DNA of 52,830 nucleotides from Dehalococcoidia bacterium (GCA_022825745.1 JAJDWF010000133.1:1-52830), one strand, 5' to 3'; shown: positions 1 through 7,757, counted from the first letter of the stretch. The notes: generated from the letters alone by a model not told the origin. Numbers and translations: made by a program.

Positions 1-148
1 AATAATGACCGGGTTCGACATCTGGCGCCAAGTCAGAGCGAAAGGCAAAGGTGAATTGAGCGCAGATCTCGAACGGGGGTCGGTCGAACTGGTGGGATGA
101 ACCTCCAACCGAACAGAAACTCCATTCGCGAAAGTCCTCCAAATGGCT
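1..148. other. Window edge, no gene seen
   Basis: This stretch lies downstream of the last gene of the minus-strand operon. I see no convincing reading frame, RNA or repeat in it; whatever follows the operon lies outside the window. Confidence 0.4.
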
Positions 149-1051
149 CTAGTGATCCTTCCATTTCCAAAGCCTCCAAACCGTCAACGCTCCCATTACA
201 GCAGTAGCGAGAGTGGCTCCACTCAACGTGACCATCAGGACGATCCATCCCCAGTCTCGTACCCACTCGGGCACGTATACCTCCGGCCTATCGCGTCCGT
301 CTATTATGACAGCCAACGCCACGCTCAGTATCGTCACCGCTACCAAGAAAATCCCAAACATGACTAGGGGCTGCAGATAGCCTCTAAGTTCCTGCTTGGC
401 TTCGTCCACCCCGGTCTTCAGATTTTCATTAGCTTGCTCTAATTCCTTCGTCAATTGGTTTCCCTGAGCCTGAAGATCTTCTTGGACACTCTCAACGTCC
501 AATCGAACCTGCGTCACATTGCTCCAACTGACGTTGGGCCGATCGCCAAGCACCTCCAGTAGGCGGTACCACATAGGTTTCCTTGGCTCCGGCGGGGTAG
601 GCACGGGCCCCATCACAGTGTGGAGTTCGAAGGTGAAAACCTGATCGCACACGTTGATCCGGATTGTCTCGTTCCCCAGGTTAGCCACTCTGACGTACAA
701 CCGCTCGTTTTCGTGTCCCCACCCGTAAAAAGGGTCGACCTGGATGCCCATTAATCCGGTCAGACCGAGGGAAGCGTAGTCGAACCGGATACCAATTTTG
801 CCCACCAGGTCGGCCGGCATATTCAATCGCTCTACCGTCGACAGAATGGCAATTTCGCCCGGTTTAATCTTTATGTCCTCATCGATGAAATCTTTACCAG
901 GCCAGTAGCGTTTGCCGTTCACCATCAACCCATCTGGCGCTACTCTGAGTGCGTACGATGCTTCTTTTATGGCCTTCAAAGACCATGTGTCTCTTTTGAA
1001 AATTTCGCCGTTTACCATGCGCATCTTGAGCGCTTGGCCGCTCAAAATCAT
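149..1051 (-). CDS. Membrane-anchored dCTP-deaminase/dUTPase-fold protein, probably catalytically dead
   Basis: The first ~150 residues match the trimeric dCTP deaminase/dUTPase fold: KPGEIAILSTVERL, MPADLVGKI and the DP after a GIQV strand line up with the Dcd core. The Glu that acts in deamination (LEF in E. coli Dcd) is Arg here (about residue 121, VRVAN), and the GRSSL loop reads RFDYAS, so deaminase activity is unlikely; nucleotide binding may remain. A coiled coil (about 180-225) is followed by two membrane helices (about 227-251 and 268-291) and a basic tail. The ATG at 1051 is preferred to an upstream start at 1153 because it overlaps the preceding stop as ATGA and the fold begins there, giving 300 residues. 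It is the last gene of the six-gene operon. Inference: a membrane effector or sensor gated by a deoxynucleotide. Confidence 0.7.
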   Translation of the reverse strand: MILSGQALKMRMVNGEIFKRDTWSLKAIKEASYALRVAPDGLMVNGKRYWPGKDFIDEDIKIKPGEIAILSTVERLNMPADLVGKIGIRFDYASLGLTGLMGIQVDPFYGWGHENERLYVRVANLGNETIRINVCDQVFTFELHTVMGPVPTPPEPRKPMWYRLLEVLGDRPNVSWSNVTQVRLDVESVQEDLQAQGNQLTKELEQANENLKTGVDEAKQELRGYLQPLVMFGIFLVAVTILSVALAVIIDGRDRPEVYVPEWVRDWGWIVLMVTLSGATLATAVMGALTVWRLWKWKDH

Positions 1052-2172
1052 AAAGGCAGCTCCCTTTGTGAGGTTCTTAAGGATGCATATTCTGAGTATC
1101 CAGCGTCCCCGGTTGGCACCATTGGATTGATCCGCCATTTGGGGGGGAACCAAAGGTCTATGGGCTCAGCGGAAGCGCGGTAGATCTGCTTTATCCGCGA
1201 ACGCGCATTCGCCCCCTTGGATTCCGGGTGTGCAACTCTAGCGTACTTGGAGACCTCGCAAAACAGATTTTGGCAGTCTATCAACTGCAGTGGTCGCCCC
1301 CACAGACTTTGAAACTCCAATCCCATACGGTCGATTTCAATCGTTTGGCGCTCCGTCACCAAACGTATAATATCCGACTCATTAAGGCCTCCCAGGGTAC
1401 TAAAGCATTTATGGATCCCGTCCTTTGCTCCTGGGCCCGGAACGACGAATTCCATTTCAGAGAAGTCGCAGATCTCACTATAATTTAAATCGGTCACGAA
1501 CTGATAACCTAGAAAGTCACCAATCATTGGGTATGCACGCAAAACCTCAAAGGCCTGTTGCATGCTCTTTGCTGACGACACCAGATTTGGCACGCCATCG
1601 ACCATCATCAGGTCCAGTAGATTGAGGTGATTGCGGTGCTTGGCGCGATGACCGAAGGCTCGGCTGCCAGAAGGCATGATGTAGGCGGCTGAATAAATTC
1701 TGCGCTTCGAGGATATAGCGGTTGACAGCACGTCATCGTAACGCTCGAACGCATAATCCTGATAAGAGATGGTCCCTATTTTTTCTTTCAACAACTCCCA
1801 AGTCTCAATTTTGTTGAATAGTTTGAACAGGATAGTACGAAAGAAGACCTCTTCAACGGATTGGTCACCTTGATAAATGACGTTCCGAATGAGGTATTGA
1901 CTCACCCTATCAGATGCCCTGTAGGCATTGGTAAATTTGTAACGTGCCAACACGGGGTCATCCGTCCAAGGTGGCGGCAGTCCCTGCAATTTTCGGAAGA
2001 AAATTTTTTGGCGCTCAGCCGCAAATGCCCAGTAAGTGTCATAAACGAGGGTAGGAACCGCGGGCGCCATAGTGTGCCGAACCGTATTCGCCGGTTGTTC
2101 AAGCGGAAGAAGGCCAAATTGCCGTTCCGAATCGTTTGGCTTGCCCCCCGTATTTCGCGCTCGGCTACCCAC
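1048..2172 (-). CDS. 5-hmdU DNA kinase helical-domain-like protein ("nucleotide kinase domain" family)
   Basis: The protein begins its conserved part with YDTYWAFAAERQKIFF, then WTDDPVLARYKFTNAYRA, SGSRAFGHRAKHRNH and GPGAKDGI. I recognise these from the helical family found in phages with hypermodified thymine and in some bacteria, linked with 5-hydroxymethyl-dU kinases and thymine pyrophosphorylases. No P-loop kinase domain is visible, so a kinase reaction is not claimed. A GTG at 2172 has the best ribosome site (GGAAGGGGG just upstream) and overlaps the preceding gene by 8 bases; alternatives are ATG 2202 and ATG 2070. About 374 residues. Its stop overlaps the next start (ATGA). Placement directly after a thymidylate-synthase-like gene supports work on pyrimidine nucleotides or DNA bases. 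Confidence 0.65.
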   Translation of the reverse strand: MGSRARNTGGKPNDSERQFGLLPLEQPANTVRHTMAPAVPTLVYDTYWAFAAERQKIFFRKLQGLPPPWTDDPVLARYKFTNAYRASDRVSQYLIRNVIYQGDQSVEEVFFRTILFKLFNKIETWELLKEKIGTISYQDYAFERYDDVLSTAISSKRRIYSAAYIMPSGSRAFGHRAKHRNHLNLLDLMMVDGVPNLVSSAKSMQQAFEVLRAYPMIGDFLGYQFVTDLNYSEICDFSEMEFVVPGPGAKDGIHKCFSTLGGLNESDIIRLVTERQTIEIDRMGLEFQSLWGRPLQLIDCQNLFCEVSKYARVAHPESKGANARSRIKQIYRASAEPIDLWFPPKWRINPMVPTGDAGYSEYASLRTSQRELPL

Positions 2173-2947
2173 CCGAACCCCCCTTCCCAAGATATCGAGC
2201 ATTCCGTTCAATGGCTTGGGCTAGCGTTGTGGCTTCGGACTTGGACCATTCTCGTTTCGCTGGAGAAGCAATACAGGTAATCTGATCCAATGTCAATCCC
2301 ATCTCTTGGGCCATGAATTGGCCCAGCCAGGAAAGCCCAAGGTAGTTACCGTAGGCCTTCTCGATCATGTGCTGAGTAGCATAAAACCCGGTAATCTCCA
2401 AACCTCCTTGTCCGATAGGCGCAAATGCTACTTGCTGAAGGCAAGGGAAGCCTCTTTGACGCTGATGCGTGTGATCCTTGTTCGGATCAAACAGTGAAGC
2501 CTGCAGTGCGGTCCTGCGGTGATTGCCTTTGTTCCAAGTGGTGAGGATATGTTCTAATTGATTCAACCCTCCGCGGCCTTGATCGTTGCAACCAAAAGCT
2601 ATCAAGCGTTGAAAATACAGCCCGTATTTGTTCCTGGTGTCTGACCGACGCAGTCGCGGGTAAACGCTCAAGTAACGCTCAAACAGACACCGGCGCTCCG
2701 CTTCGCGGTTCCACAATCCATTAGGAAATATTGTGTTCGCTACGGTTTGGCAAGAGGGCCTTCCTTTCGCCTCCAATGCAATGTCGAGCGACTCACGAAT
2801 CACCGATTGTTCAAGGGGCTTTCCTCCGGCGATGTTCTTTATCATGACAACCAACGGGGAAACTTCGCCAGGGTCGCGGACTTGTAGAAACGCTCTGCTC
2901 CAAGCCTCCGACAAGTTAGCATCTTCGATGATTTTCGGTTTGCTCAT
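2165..2947 (-). CDS. Divergent thymidylate-synthase-like enzyme
   Basis: The C-terminal half aligns with the thymidylate synthase core: an arginine pair (residues 144-145, NHRRTALQA) like the SRR phosphate-binding motif, the PCLQQVAF strand with Cys169 at the nucleophile position, then a Y..........N stretch and LGQFMAQEMGL matching the LL.MMAQ helix. The usual RS.D and H.Y motifs of canonical ThyA are not recognisable, so the folate or pyrimidine chemistry may differ (for example dUMP/dCMP hydroxymethylation or another base adduct). Length is 260 residues, close to ThyA. The start overlaps the preceding stop as TAATG. This is remote homology read by eye; fold assignment is fairly secure, substrate is not. 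Confidence 0.65.
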   Translation of the reverse strand: MSKPKIIEDANLSEAWSRAFLQVRDPGEVSPLVVMIKNIAGGKPLEQSVIRESLDIALEAKGRPSCQTVANTIFPNGLWNREAERRCLFERYLSVYPRLRRSDTRNKYGLYFQRLIAFGCNDQGRGGLNQLEHILTTWNKGNHRRTALQASLFDPNKDHTHQRQRGFPCLQQVAFAPIGQGGLEITGFYATQHMIEKAYGNYLGLSWLGQFMAQEMGLTLDQITCIASPAKREWSKSEATTLAQAIERNARYLGKGGSGG

Positions 2948-3804
2948 TATCCCCCCTCTTGCAGGTGTCGGAAAAGGCTGCGCCCGACGAAGGATTTCCT
3001 AGACACCCTAACGAACGCAGACCAATCGTGGTCAGAGAACAACCTGCCGGTCCCCGGCTGGTGTGCGCGGAGCAAGGTTCCTCGCGTGACGTCATCCGAC
3101 GGCAATAGACATTCACCTTGAAACCGGGATTTGCAACGAACGAGGATTAGGTCCCCGACTTCGACATCTATCGGCCTACCACTCCAGTGGTTGTCCACAA
3201 TCCAAACCGTATCTTTCGAGTGCCACCCCAAAGCTCGAGCTTGGGCTTGGTTGGGCCTGAGTCTCAGGAGATCTCTAGCGTGGGGCTCGGCGAGGATACG
3301 CAGCGCGCTGTGCATGTGGTATATCAACGTGGAATAACCCACGCCGAAGTAATTGGCCACAATAAAAACCTGCTCTGGCGTACATTCCTTGGCATTCCAG
3401 CCGCGTATATTGAAGGCTCTATGCACAGCCATGTTAGGCATCAACAGTGCTCCTGCGAAGCAATCCGCCGCAAATTCCTTCGGTTCTTTTTTGGATCCAC
3501 TAGTACTAGCGGCAAACTGATCGACTCGGGATCCGTCCTGACTGTCATGGTGCCCCAGTTCATGAGCACATGTGAAAACGCGGCGTCCCGATGGCCGAAG
3601 CGCGGATAGTAAGATAGTGGGCCCTAATTCGGGGCAGTACATACCCTCTAGACTAGGTATATCCACAAATCGGACCTCGATTCCTAAGCTTTCGGCGAGG
3701 TCATATACGCAAATGGCTTCTTCCAATGGAAGGCTCGCCGTTTGGCGCATCCGCAGGGCAGCCATCATGGATTGTCGCGCTATCGTCTTCCTGTCCATCG
3801 TCAA
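2947..3804 (-). CDS. ImmA/IrrE-family metallo-endopeptidase
   Basis: A zinc protease of the ImmA/IrrE type. HELGH at residues 81-85 gives two His ligands and the catalytic Glu; the downstream EFAADCFAGALLMP (about 110-123) is the family's third-ligand helix. The C-terminal ~120 residues carry an extra domain rich in beta structure. Members usually cut or bind a partner XRE repressor after stress or phage entry, relieving repression. Here the gene starts with an ATGA overlap on the XRE gene and ends in a TAATG overlap with the thymidylate-synthase-like gene, so all are co-translated. Inference: it is the switch that turns the cassette on. Confidence 0.9.
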   Translation of the reverse strand: MTMDRKTIARQSMMAALRMRQTASLPLEEAICVYDLAESLGIEVRFVDIPSLEGMYCPELGPTILLSALRPSGRRVFTCAHELGHHDSQDGSRVDQFAASTSGSKKEPKEFAADCFAGALLMPNMAVHRAFNIRGWNAKECTPEQVFIVANYFGVGYSTLIYHMHSALRILAEPHARDLLRLRPNQAQARALGWHSKDTVWIVDNHWSGRPIDVEVGDLILVRCKSRFQGECLLPSDDVTRGTLLRAHQPGTGRLFSDHDWSAFVRVSRKSFVGRSLFRHLQEGG

Positions 3805-4145
3805 ACATCCTCTCCAGAAACATGGATGGAGCGAATGATCTGCATCAGGCGTGTTAGGTCTTCATCCTTAAGTTTGCTTAATTCTCTAGCAGCGGCTATC
3901 AATTTGTCGTTGACGTCTTCCAGATCGTCTTCCCCCACGATCCAAGCAATCCGTACGGCGTACAGCTTGGACAACACGGTCAATTCTTCAGCTTTAACCC
4001 TGCGACGTCCAGATTCGACTTCTGAGACGGTCGGCCTATGCCAACCAAGGTGTTTTGCCACTTGAGTTTGGGACAGACCGGCCATTTCTCTGGCCAACCG
4101 GAGACGACCAGCAATCCGTCCGCTCGGGCTATTCTGAGTCGTCAT
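3801..4145 (-). CDS. XRE-family transcriptional regulator
   Basis: A 114-residue protein with a helix-turn-helix at about residues 11-66 (RLRLAREMAGLSQTQVAKHL, then RPTVSEVESGRR). The C-terminal tail of ~50 residues is helical. It overlaps the upstream small gene by ATGA and the ImmA/IrrE gene by ATGA. XRE-ImmA pairs typically autoregulate their own promoter; the inverted repeat ATCTTAC/GTAAGAT overlapping the -10 box upstream of this operon is the likely operator. Confidence 0.9.
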   Translation of the reverse strand: MTTQNSPSGRIAGRLRLAREMAGLSQTQVAKHLGWHRPTVSEVESGRRRVKAEELTVLSKLYAVRIAWIVGEDDLEDVNDKLIAAARELSKLKDEDLTRLMQIIRSIHVSGEDV

Positions 4146-4426
4146 CTCTCCGCACTTCCGGAGACGTGCCGGAGGACGTTGTCCGCAATCTCGTTCACCG
4201 TGAGAATCCGCTTGCCTTTGGCCGGCGTGAATACCGTGTCAGGCAGGTCGCACTCGAAGGTCTCGGAGAGGTATAGGGCAACTTCGAGACCGTTGTGGCT
4301 ATCGAAATCTTCCACATCCCTGAAGGGGCGGGTGTTTGGTCCTATAATTCCGACCGATCTACCGCTCCGTTCTTGAATGCTGCTGATGGCTTCTACGACT
4401 TTGCCGATGGCTTCGTCTCTGTCCAT
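4142..4426 (-). CDS. Small acyl-carrier-protein-like protein, first gene of the operon
   Basis: A 94-residue acidic protein. The run FDSHNGLEVALYLSE, then LPDTVF and LTVNEIADNVL, follows the pattern of an acyl carrier protein: DS-L motif with Ser at the phosphopantetheine position, recognition helix, then the TV-ei helix. The motif is DSHNGLEV rather than DSL, so whether it is pantetheinylated is open. It begins with GGAGG eight bases before the ATG and overlaps the XRE gene by ATGA. An alternative is a small ligand- or toxin-related protein with only superficial likeness. An ACP-like partner in a nucleotide-modification operon is unusual. Confidence 0.45.
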   Translation of the reverse strand: MDRDEAIGKVVEAISSIQERSGRSVGIIGPNTRPFRDVEDFDSHNGLEVALYLSETFECDLPDTVFTPAKGKRILTVNEIADNVLRHVSGSAER

Positions 4427-4439
4427 GGATTTCCTCCGT

Positions 4440-4488
4440 ATCTTACTTTGCGTAAGATAATCTTACCTCCCTTTGGGTTTCTAGTCAA
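4440..4488 (-). promoter_or_regulatory. Promoter and XRE operator of the six-gene operon
   Basis: On the minus strand TTGACT (4483-4488) and TAAGAT (4460-4465) are spaced by exactly 17 bases, a good sigma-70 promoter. Three copies of a 7-base half-site surround the -10 box: ATCTTAC at 4440-4446, its inverse GTAAGAT at 4452-4458 (5-base gap), and ATCTTAC at 4460-4466. The ribosome site GGAGG (4433-4437) follows. Placement over the -10 box and start region implies repression, most simply by the XRE protein of the operon. Confidence 0.75.
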
Positions 4489-4644
4489 GCCAGTTCACCC
4501 AAATTTACGTTCTATATTGGGGCCTACTCCCTACACGGTGTAGCACTAAGCGCGGCTATCCTGGGCACAAATTTAAGTGACACCGTCAGAAGGCTGCAAC
4601 GACTTCGGAGGAGTTCGATACTCGTCAGGCCTCAAATAGAAAAG

Positions 4645-4726
4645 TGGGGAAGGCGGGACTCGAACCCGCACGCCCAAGGGCACATGATCCTAAGTCATGC
4701 TCGTCTGCCAATTCCGACACTTCCCC
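4645..4726 (-). tRNA. tRNA-Leu (anticodon TAG)
   Basis: A class II tRNA: acceptor stem GGGGAAG/CTTCCCC, anticodon loop CTTAGGA with TAG, a long variable arm and GGTTCGAGTCC in the T arm. No CCA is encoded; the discriminator A is followed by CTT. Its 3' end faces the low-coordinate accessory operon. Confidence 0.93.
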
Positions 4727-4775
4727 CTGGGACTGCCGCCGGCCGGAACAATGGCGGCGCGACGAGTTAGGGAGT

Positions 4776-4851
4776 TGGTGACCCGCCTCGGGGTCGAACC
4801 GAGAACCTGCTGATTAAGAGTCAGCTGCTCTGCCAGTTGAGCTAGCGGGCC
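4776..4851 (-). tRNA. tRNA-Lys (anticodon CTT)
   Basis: Acceptor GGCCCGC pairs with GCGGGTC (one G-T pair), anticodon loop CTCTTAA gives CTT, the T arm reads GGTTCGACCC, and CCA is encoded at 4776-4778. It lies 49 bases upstream of the tRNA-Leu gene in the same direction. Confidence 0.93.
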
Positions 4852-4903
4852 ACAGACGGCGCACAAAGCGCACAAGCTAGGCTATCAACAAGGGTAGGGA
4901 GTG

Positions 4904-6259
4904 TCAAGAAACCGGCGGCGCCTGGTTCAGGGCGGCGATGCGCTCGCACCATTGGGCAGCGCCGAGCACCTGGCCTTCCTGCGCCCACGGGCCGCCGAAT
5001 TGCACCGCCATGGGCATCCCCAACTCGCTCAGGCCCGTGGAGACCACGACCGTCGGCAGGCCGGCTGCCGTCCAGGGCTGCTGGAACGCTGCGTCGCCCG
5101 TGGTGTTCAGGTCCCTGGGCGCGGGGGCCGGCGTTGCCGGCGTCATGACCACGTCCACTTTGGATGCCAGCTCGCTCATGTCGGCGCGGAACTGCCGGCG
5201 CAGACGCTGGGCCTTCATGTAAGTGGAGGTCGGGATGATCATTCCCATCTCCATGCCCCCACGGATGCGCGGCCCGTAGTCGGCGGCGCGGGTCCGGTGG
5301 TTGGCCTGGTGGAACCCGGCGCACTCCACGTTCATCACGATGCGCTGGAAGCTATGCACCCTGGCAAAGCTGTCGGGCAGGGGCAGTTCCTCGACCTCGG
5401 CGCCGGCCTCCGCCAGTTGGTTGGCGATGGCCTCGGTGTGCGCCCAGATTTCCGGTGTGGCGTAGTCCTGGTAGTACTGTCGCACCAGCCCGATACGCGG
5501 CGGACGGTCGTGCTCGGCCATCTGCGCCACGAAGTCGGGCACGGGTTCCCGCAGGCTGCCGGGATCGTTGTCGTCCGCGCCGCTGAGCACGGTCAGCATC
5601 AGCGCGGCGTCGGCCACCGTGCGGGCCAGGATGCCCACGTGGTCCAGCGACCAGCTCACCGGCGCGACACCGTAGCGGCTGATGCGCCCGTAGGTGGGCT
5701 TGAGGCCGACGATGCCGTTGTAGGCCGCCGGCCGGCAGGTGGAGCCGCCGGTCTGCGAACCCAGCGCCGCCGGCACCATCCGCGCCGCCACCGCGGCCGA
5801 CGACCCGCTGCTGGAACCGCCGGGCGTGTGCTCCAGGTTCCACGGGTTCCGCGTCGGCGAGGGGTCGGAGGTGGCGAACTCGGTGGTTACCGCCTTGCCC
5901 AGGATGATGCCGCCGGCCTCCTTGATTTTCGCCACGGACGTGCCGTCAAATTCGGGCACGAAGTCGGCATAGACCTTGGAGCCGCAGGCGGTAAGCATCC
6001 CCTCCGTGTAGAAGATGTCCTTGAGGCCGACCGGCACGCCGTGGATGGGGCCGCGTATTTCGCCGCGTTGCGCTTCCGCTTCCCGCTGCCGGGCCGCCGA
6101 CAGCACGGCGTCCCGGTCGATGGTCACCCACGCCTGCAATCTGCCGTCCAGCGCGTCGATGCGCGCCAGCAGCGATTCCGCCAGCGCCACCGGCGATATG
6201 GTTCCTTCGCGAATCTGCGCGGCGGCTTCCGCCACCGAAAGCTCATGGAGTTCAGGCAT
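4904..6259 (-). CDS. Amidase (amidase-signature family)
   Basis: A 451-residue amidase-signature hydrolase, probably cytoplasmic (no signal). The catalytic triad is visible: Lys80 in VGLKD, cis-Ser150 in the TPGGSSSGSSAA loop, nucleophile Ser173 in GSQTGGSTCRPAA. It is close in length to GatA and to catabolic amidases. No gatC or gatB is next to it, so a general amide or carbamoyl hydrolase is more likely than the tRNA amidotransferase. It is preceded 11 bases upstream by a 59-residue gene that may be a small partner. Substrate unknown. Confidence 0.9.
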   Translation of the reverse strand: MPELHELSVAEAAAQIREGTISPVALAESLLARIDALDGRLQAWVTIDRDAVLSAARQREAEAQRGEIRGPIHGVPVGLKDIFYTEGMLTACGSKVYADFVPEFDGTSVAKIKEAGGIILGKAVTTEFATSDPSPTRNPWNLEHTPGGSSSGSSAAVAARMVPAALGSQTGGSTCRPAAYNGIVGLKPTYGRISRYGVAPVSWSLDHVGILARTVADAALMLTVLSGADDNDPGSLREPVPDFVAQMAEHDRPPRIGLVRQYYQDYATPEIWAHTEAIANQLAEAGAEVEELPLPDSFARVHSFQRIVMNVECAGFHQANHRTRAADYGPRIRGGMEMGMIIPTSTYMKAQRLRRQFRADMSELASKVDVVMTPATPAPAPRDLNTTGDAAFQQPWTAAGLPTVVVSTGLSELGMPMAVQFGGPWAQEGQVLGAAQWCERIAALNQAPPVS

Positions 6260-6270
6260 AATCCAACCTC

Positions 6271-6450
6271 TTATTCCTGGAACAGCGGCTCCAGGTCGGG
6301 GTGCACCTCTGCGCTCTCAACGTCGTAAATCTGCTGAGCGGCAGTCCTCAAGTACGATTCCAACTCGACGGCGCGCTCCTCGCCGAACTCCACCACCGCC
6401 CGCCGGCGCAGTTCCTGGTAGATTCGCTCCTGGTCATTGCTCTGGCTCAT
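6271..6450 (-). CDS. Small hypothetical protein upstream of the amidase
   Basis: A 59-residue frame starting MSQSNDQERIYQEL and ending DLEPLFQE. It is highly charged and helical, and the spacing to the amidase start (11 bases) suggests co-translation. Small acidic partners of amidase-signature enzymes are known (GatC- or AtzG-like), and the length fits, but I see no diagnostic motif. Function not assigned. Confidence 0.6.
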   Translation of the reverse strand: MSQSNDQERIYQELRRRAVVEFGEERAVELESYLRTAAQQIYDVESAEVHPDLEPLFQE

Positions 6451-6545
6451 GTTGTGTAGCCCTCGTCGTCAATACAGTCGTGACGGCAAATTCAGCTTGT
6501 GAACCGGATTCTAATTGTCCGCCCTCGCAGGGGCAACCCTCTGCG

Positions 6546-7289
6546 TCAGTGCCCCCGCGCCAGGCGGTCGGCCAGCGATTCCGGCAGGCCGGCGGCCCGT
6601 ATCTTGCGCTGCGCCGTTGCGATGTCGTACTCAACCCGATGGTGTTGCAGAACTCCGGCGTCGCCAATCTCGCTGTCGTACAACAGGTAGGATGCGCGCC
6701 AGTCGCCGTCCCTGGGCTGGCCGACGCTGCCGGGGTTGACGATCACCCGTTGACCCGGGTGCAGCATGAGCGGTTCCGTCTCGTCCAGCAACGCCACGTC
6801 CGCTCCGGCCTCGTTTTCCGTCCACACCAGCGGGTAGTGCGAGTGCCCCACCAGGCAGAAGGGCGTTTCCAGCAGGGCAAAGGTCGCCAGCGCCGCCGGC
6901 TCGCTGATCAGGTACTCCATCACCGGGTCGCGCAGGCTGCCGTGGACGTGGGTGAAATCGCCGACGGCGCGCACCTCGGGCAGTCCGGCCAGGTAGGCCA
7001 AGTCGTCGTCGGCCAATACGTCCGCCGTCCACAGGGCCGCGGCCCGCGCCGCGCCGTTGAAAAGGTCGGGGTCCAGCTTGCCGGTGACGGCGTGGTCGTG
7101 GTTGCCGGCGATGGCGAGATTGGACAGGCTACGCAGGCGCTCGATGCACGGCCCGGGATCCGCCGCATACCCCACCAAGTCGCCCAGGAACCAGACCGCA
7201 TCGTAGCCGCCGCGCGCGTCAGCATCCGCCAGCACGGCGTCAAAGGCCTCCAGGTTGGAGTGGATGTCGGAGACGATCAGGGCGCGCAT
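6546..7289 (-). CDS. Metallophosphoesterase (calcineurin-like, YfcE/MJ0936 type)
   Basis: A 247-residue calcineurin-fold phosphoesterase with every metal motif in order: SDIHSN (about 7-12), FLGDLVGY (about 33-40), GNHD (about 62-65), HVHGS and VGHSHYP in the C-terminal half. Such enzymes cleave phosphodiesters or phosphomonoesters with Mn2+ or Ni2+. The ATG at 7289 places SDIH near the N-terminus as is usual; an upstream extension in the same frame is not conserved-looking. It is divergent from the RusA gene that starts about 65 bases away. Confidence 0.88.
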   Translation of the reverse strand: MRALIVSDIHSNLEAFDAVLADADARGGYDAVWFLGDLVGYAADPGPCIERLRSLSNLAIAGNHDHAVTGKLDPDLFNGAARAAALWTADVLADDDLAYLAGLPEVRAVGDFTHVHGSLRDPVMEYLISEPAALATFALLETPFCLVGHSHYPLVWTENEAGADVALLDETEPLMLHPGQRVIVNPGSVGQPRDGDWRASYLLYDSEIGDAGVLQHHRVEYDIATAQRKIRAAGLPESLADRLARGH

Positions 7290-7355
7290 GGCCGGTATGG
7301 TAGCATAGGCATGGCCTTGAGTTTGGTCGCGGCGCTGTTGCCGGATACGATAGCA

Positions 7356-7757
7356 ATGTTGCCCTTTGAGTTCGTTATCTACCGTTCTCCCGTGTCGCAG
7401 CAGGCCCGCCGCCGGGAGTTGGTCAGACAATGGACAGCGGAAGTGCGTAACGCTGCCGCCGCACTCTGGCGTGGTCAGCCTGCCGTTGACGGCGCGCTGG
7501 CGGTGTCGATTACCTACCTATTTGACCGCGCCGAGTTGGATGTTGACAATATGCCCAAACCGATTTTGGACGCGCTGAAAGGGCTGGTCTATTCCGACGA
7601 TGCCGCTGTAACCGACCTGACTTGCCGCAAACGCAATCTTAAAGACGACCCCCAAATATCCAACGCTTCACCCATCTTGCGCCAATCTCTGAACCGTAAC
7701 GTTGAGTTCGTGCATGTTTTCATAGACGATGCGCCGATACGGGAGGTCAATTTCTGA
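7356..7757 (+). CDS. RusA-family Holliday junction resolvase
   Basis: A 133-residue protein matching RusA: an N-terminal beta strand (LPFEFVIYRSPVSQQ), then YLFDRAELDVDNMPKPILDALKGLVYSDDAAV, which holds the metal-binding aspartates. RusA proteins cut Holliday junctions and are usually phage- or plasmid-borne. An ATG at 7311 in the same frame is an alternative start. The stop overlaps the next start as TGATG, so it forms an operon with the nuclease-HEPN gene rather than with a prophage. Confidence 0.8.
   Translation: MLPFEFVIYRSPVSQQARRRELVRQWTAEVRNAAAALWRGQPAVDGALAVSITYLFDRAELDVDNMPKPILDALKGLVYSDDAAVTDLTCRKRNLKDDPQISNASPILRQSLNRNVEFVHVFIDDAPIREVNF

Noticed and set aside
4645..4851. tRNA region scanned for a selenocysteine tRNA
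   Set aside because: Anticodons are TAG and CTT; no TCA anticodon with a long acceptor was found in the window.
4901..6328. Long plus-strand frame opposite the amidase
   Set aside because: Composition is His/Arg/Gly-rich and shows no family; it mirrors a well-supported amidase on the other strand.
6015..7310. 5' part of a long plus-strand frame that runs into RusA
   Set aside because: It is antisense to the amidase and phosphoesterase; only its last ~400 bases encode RusA.
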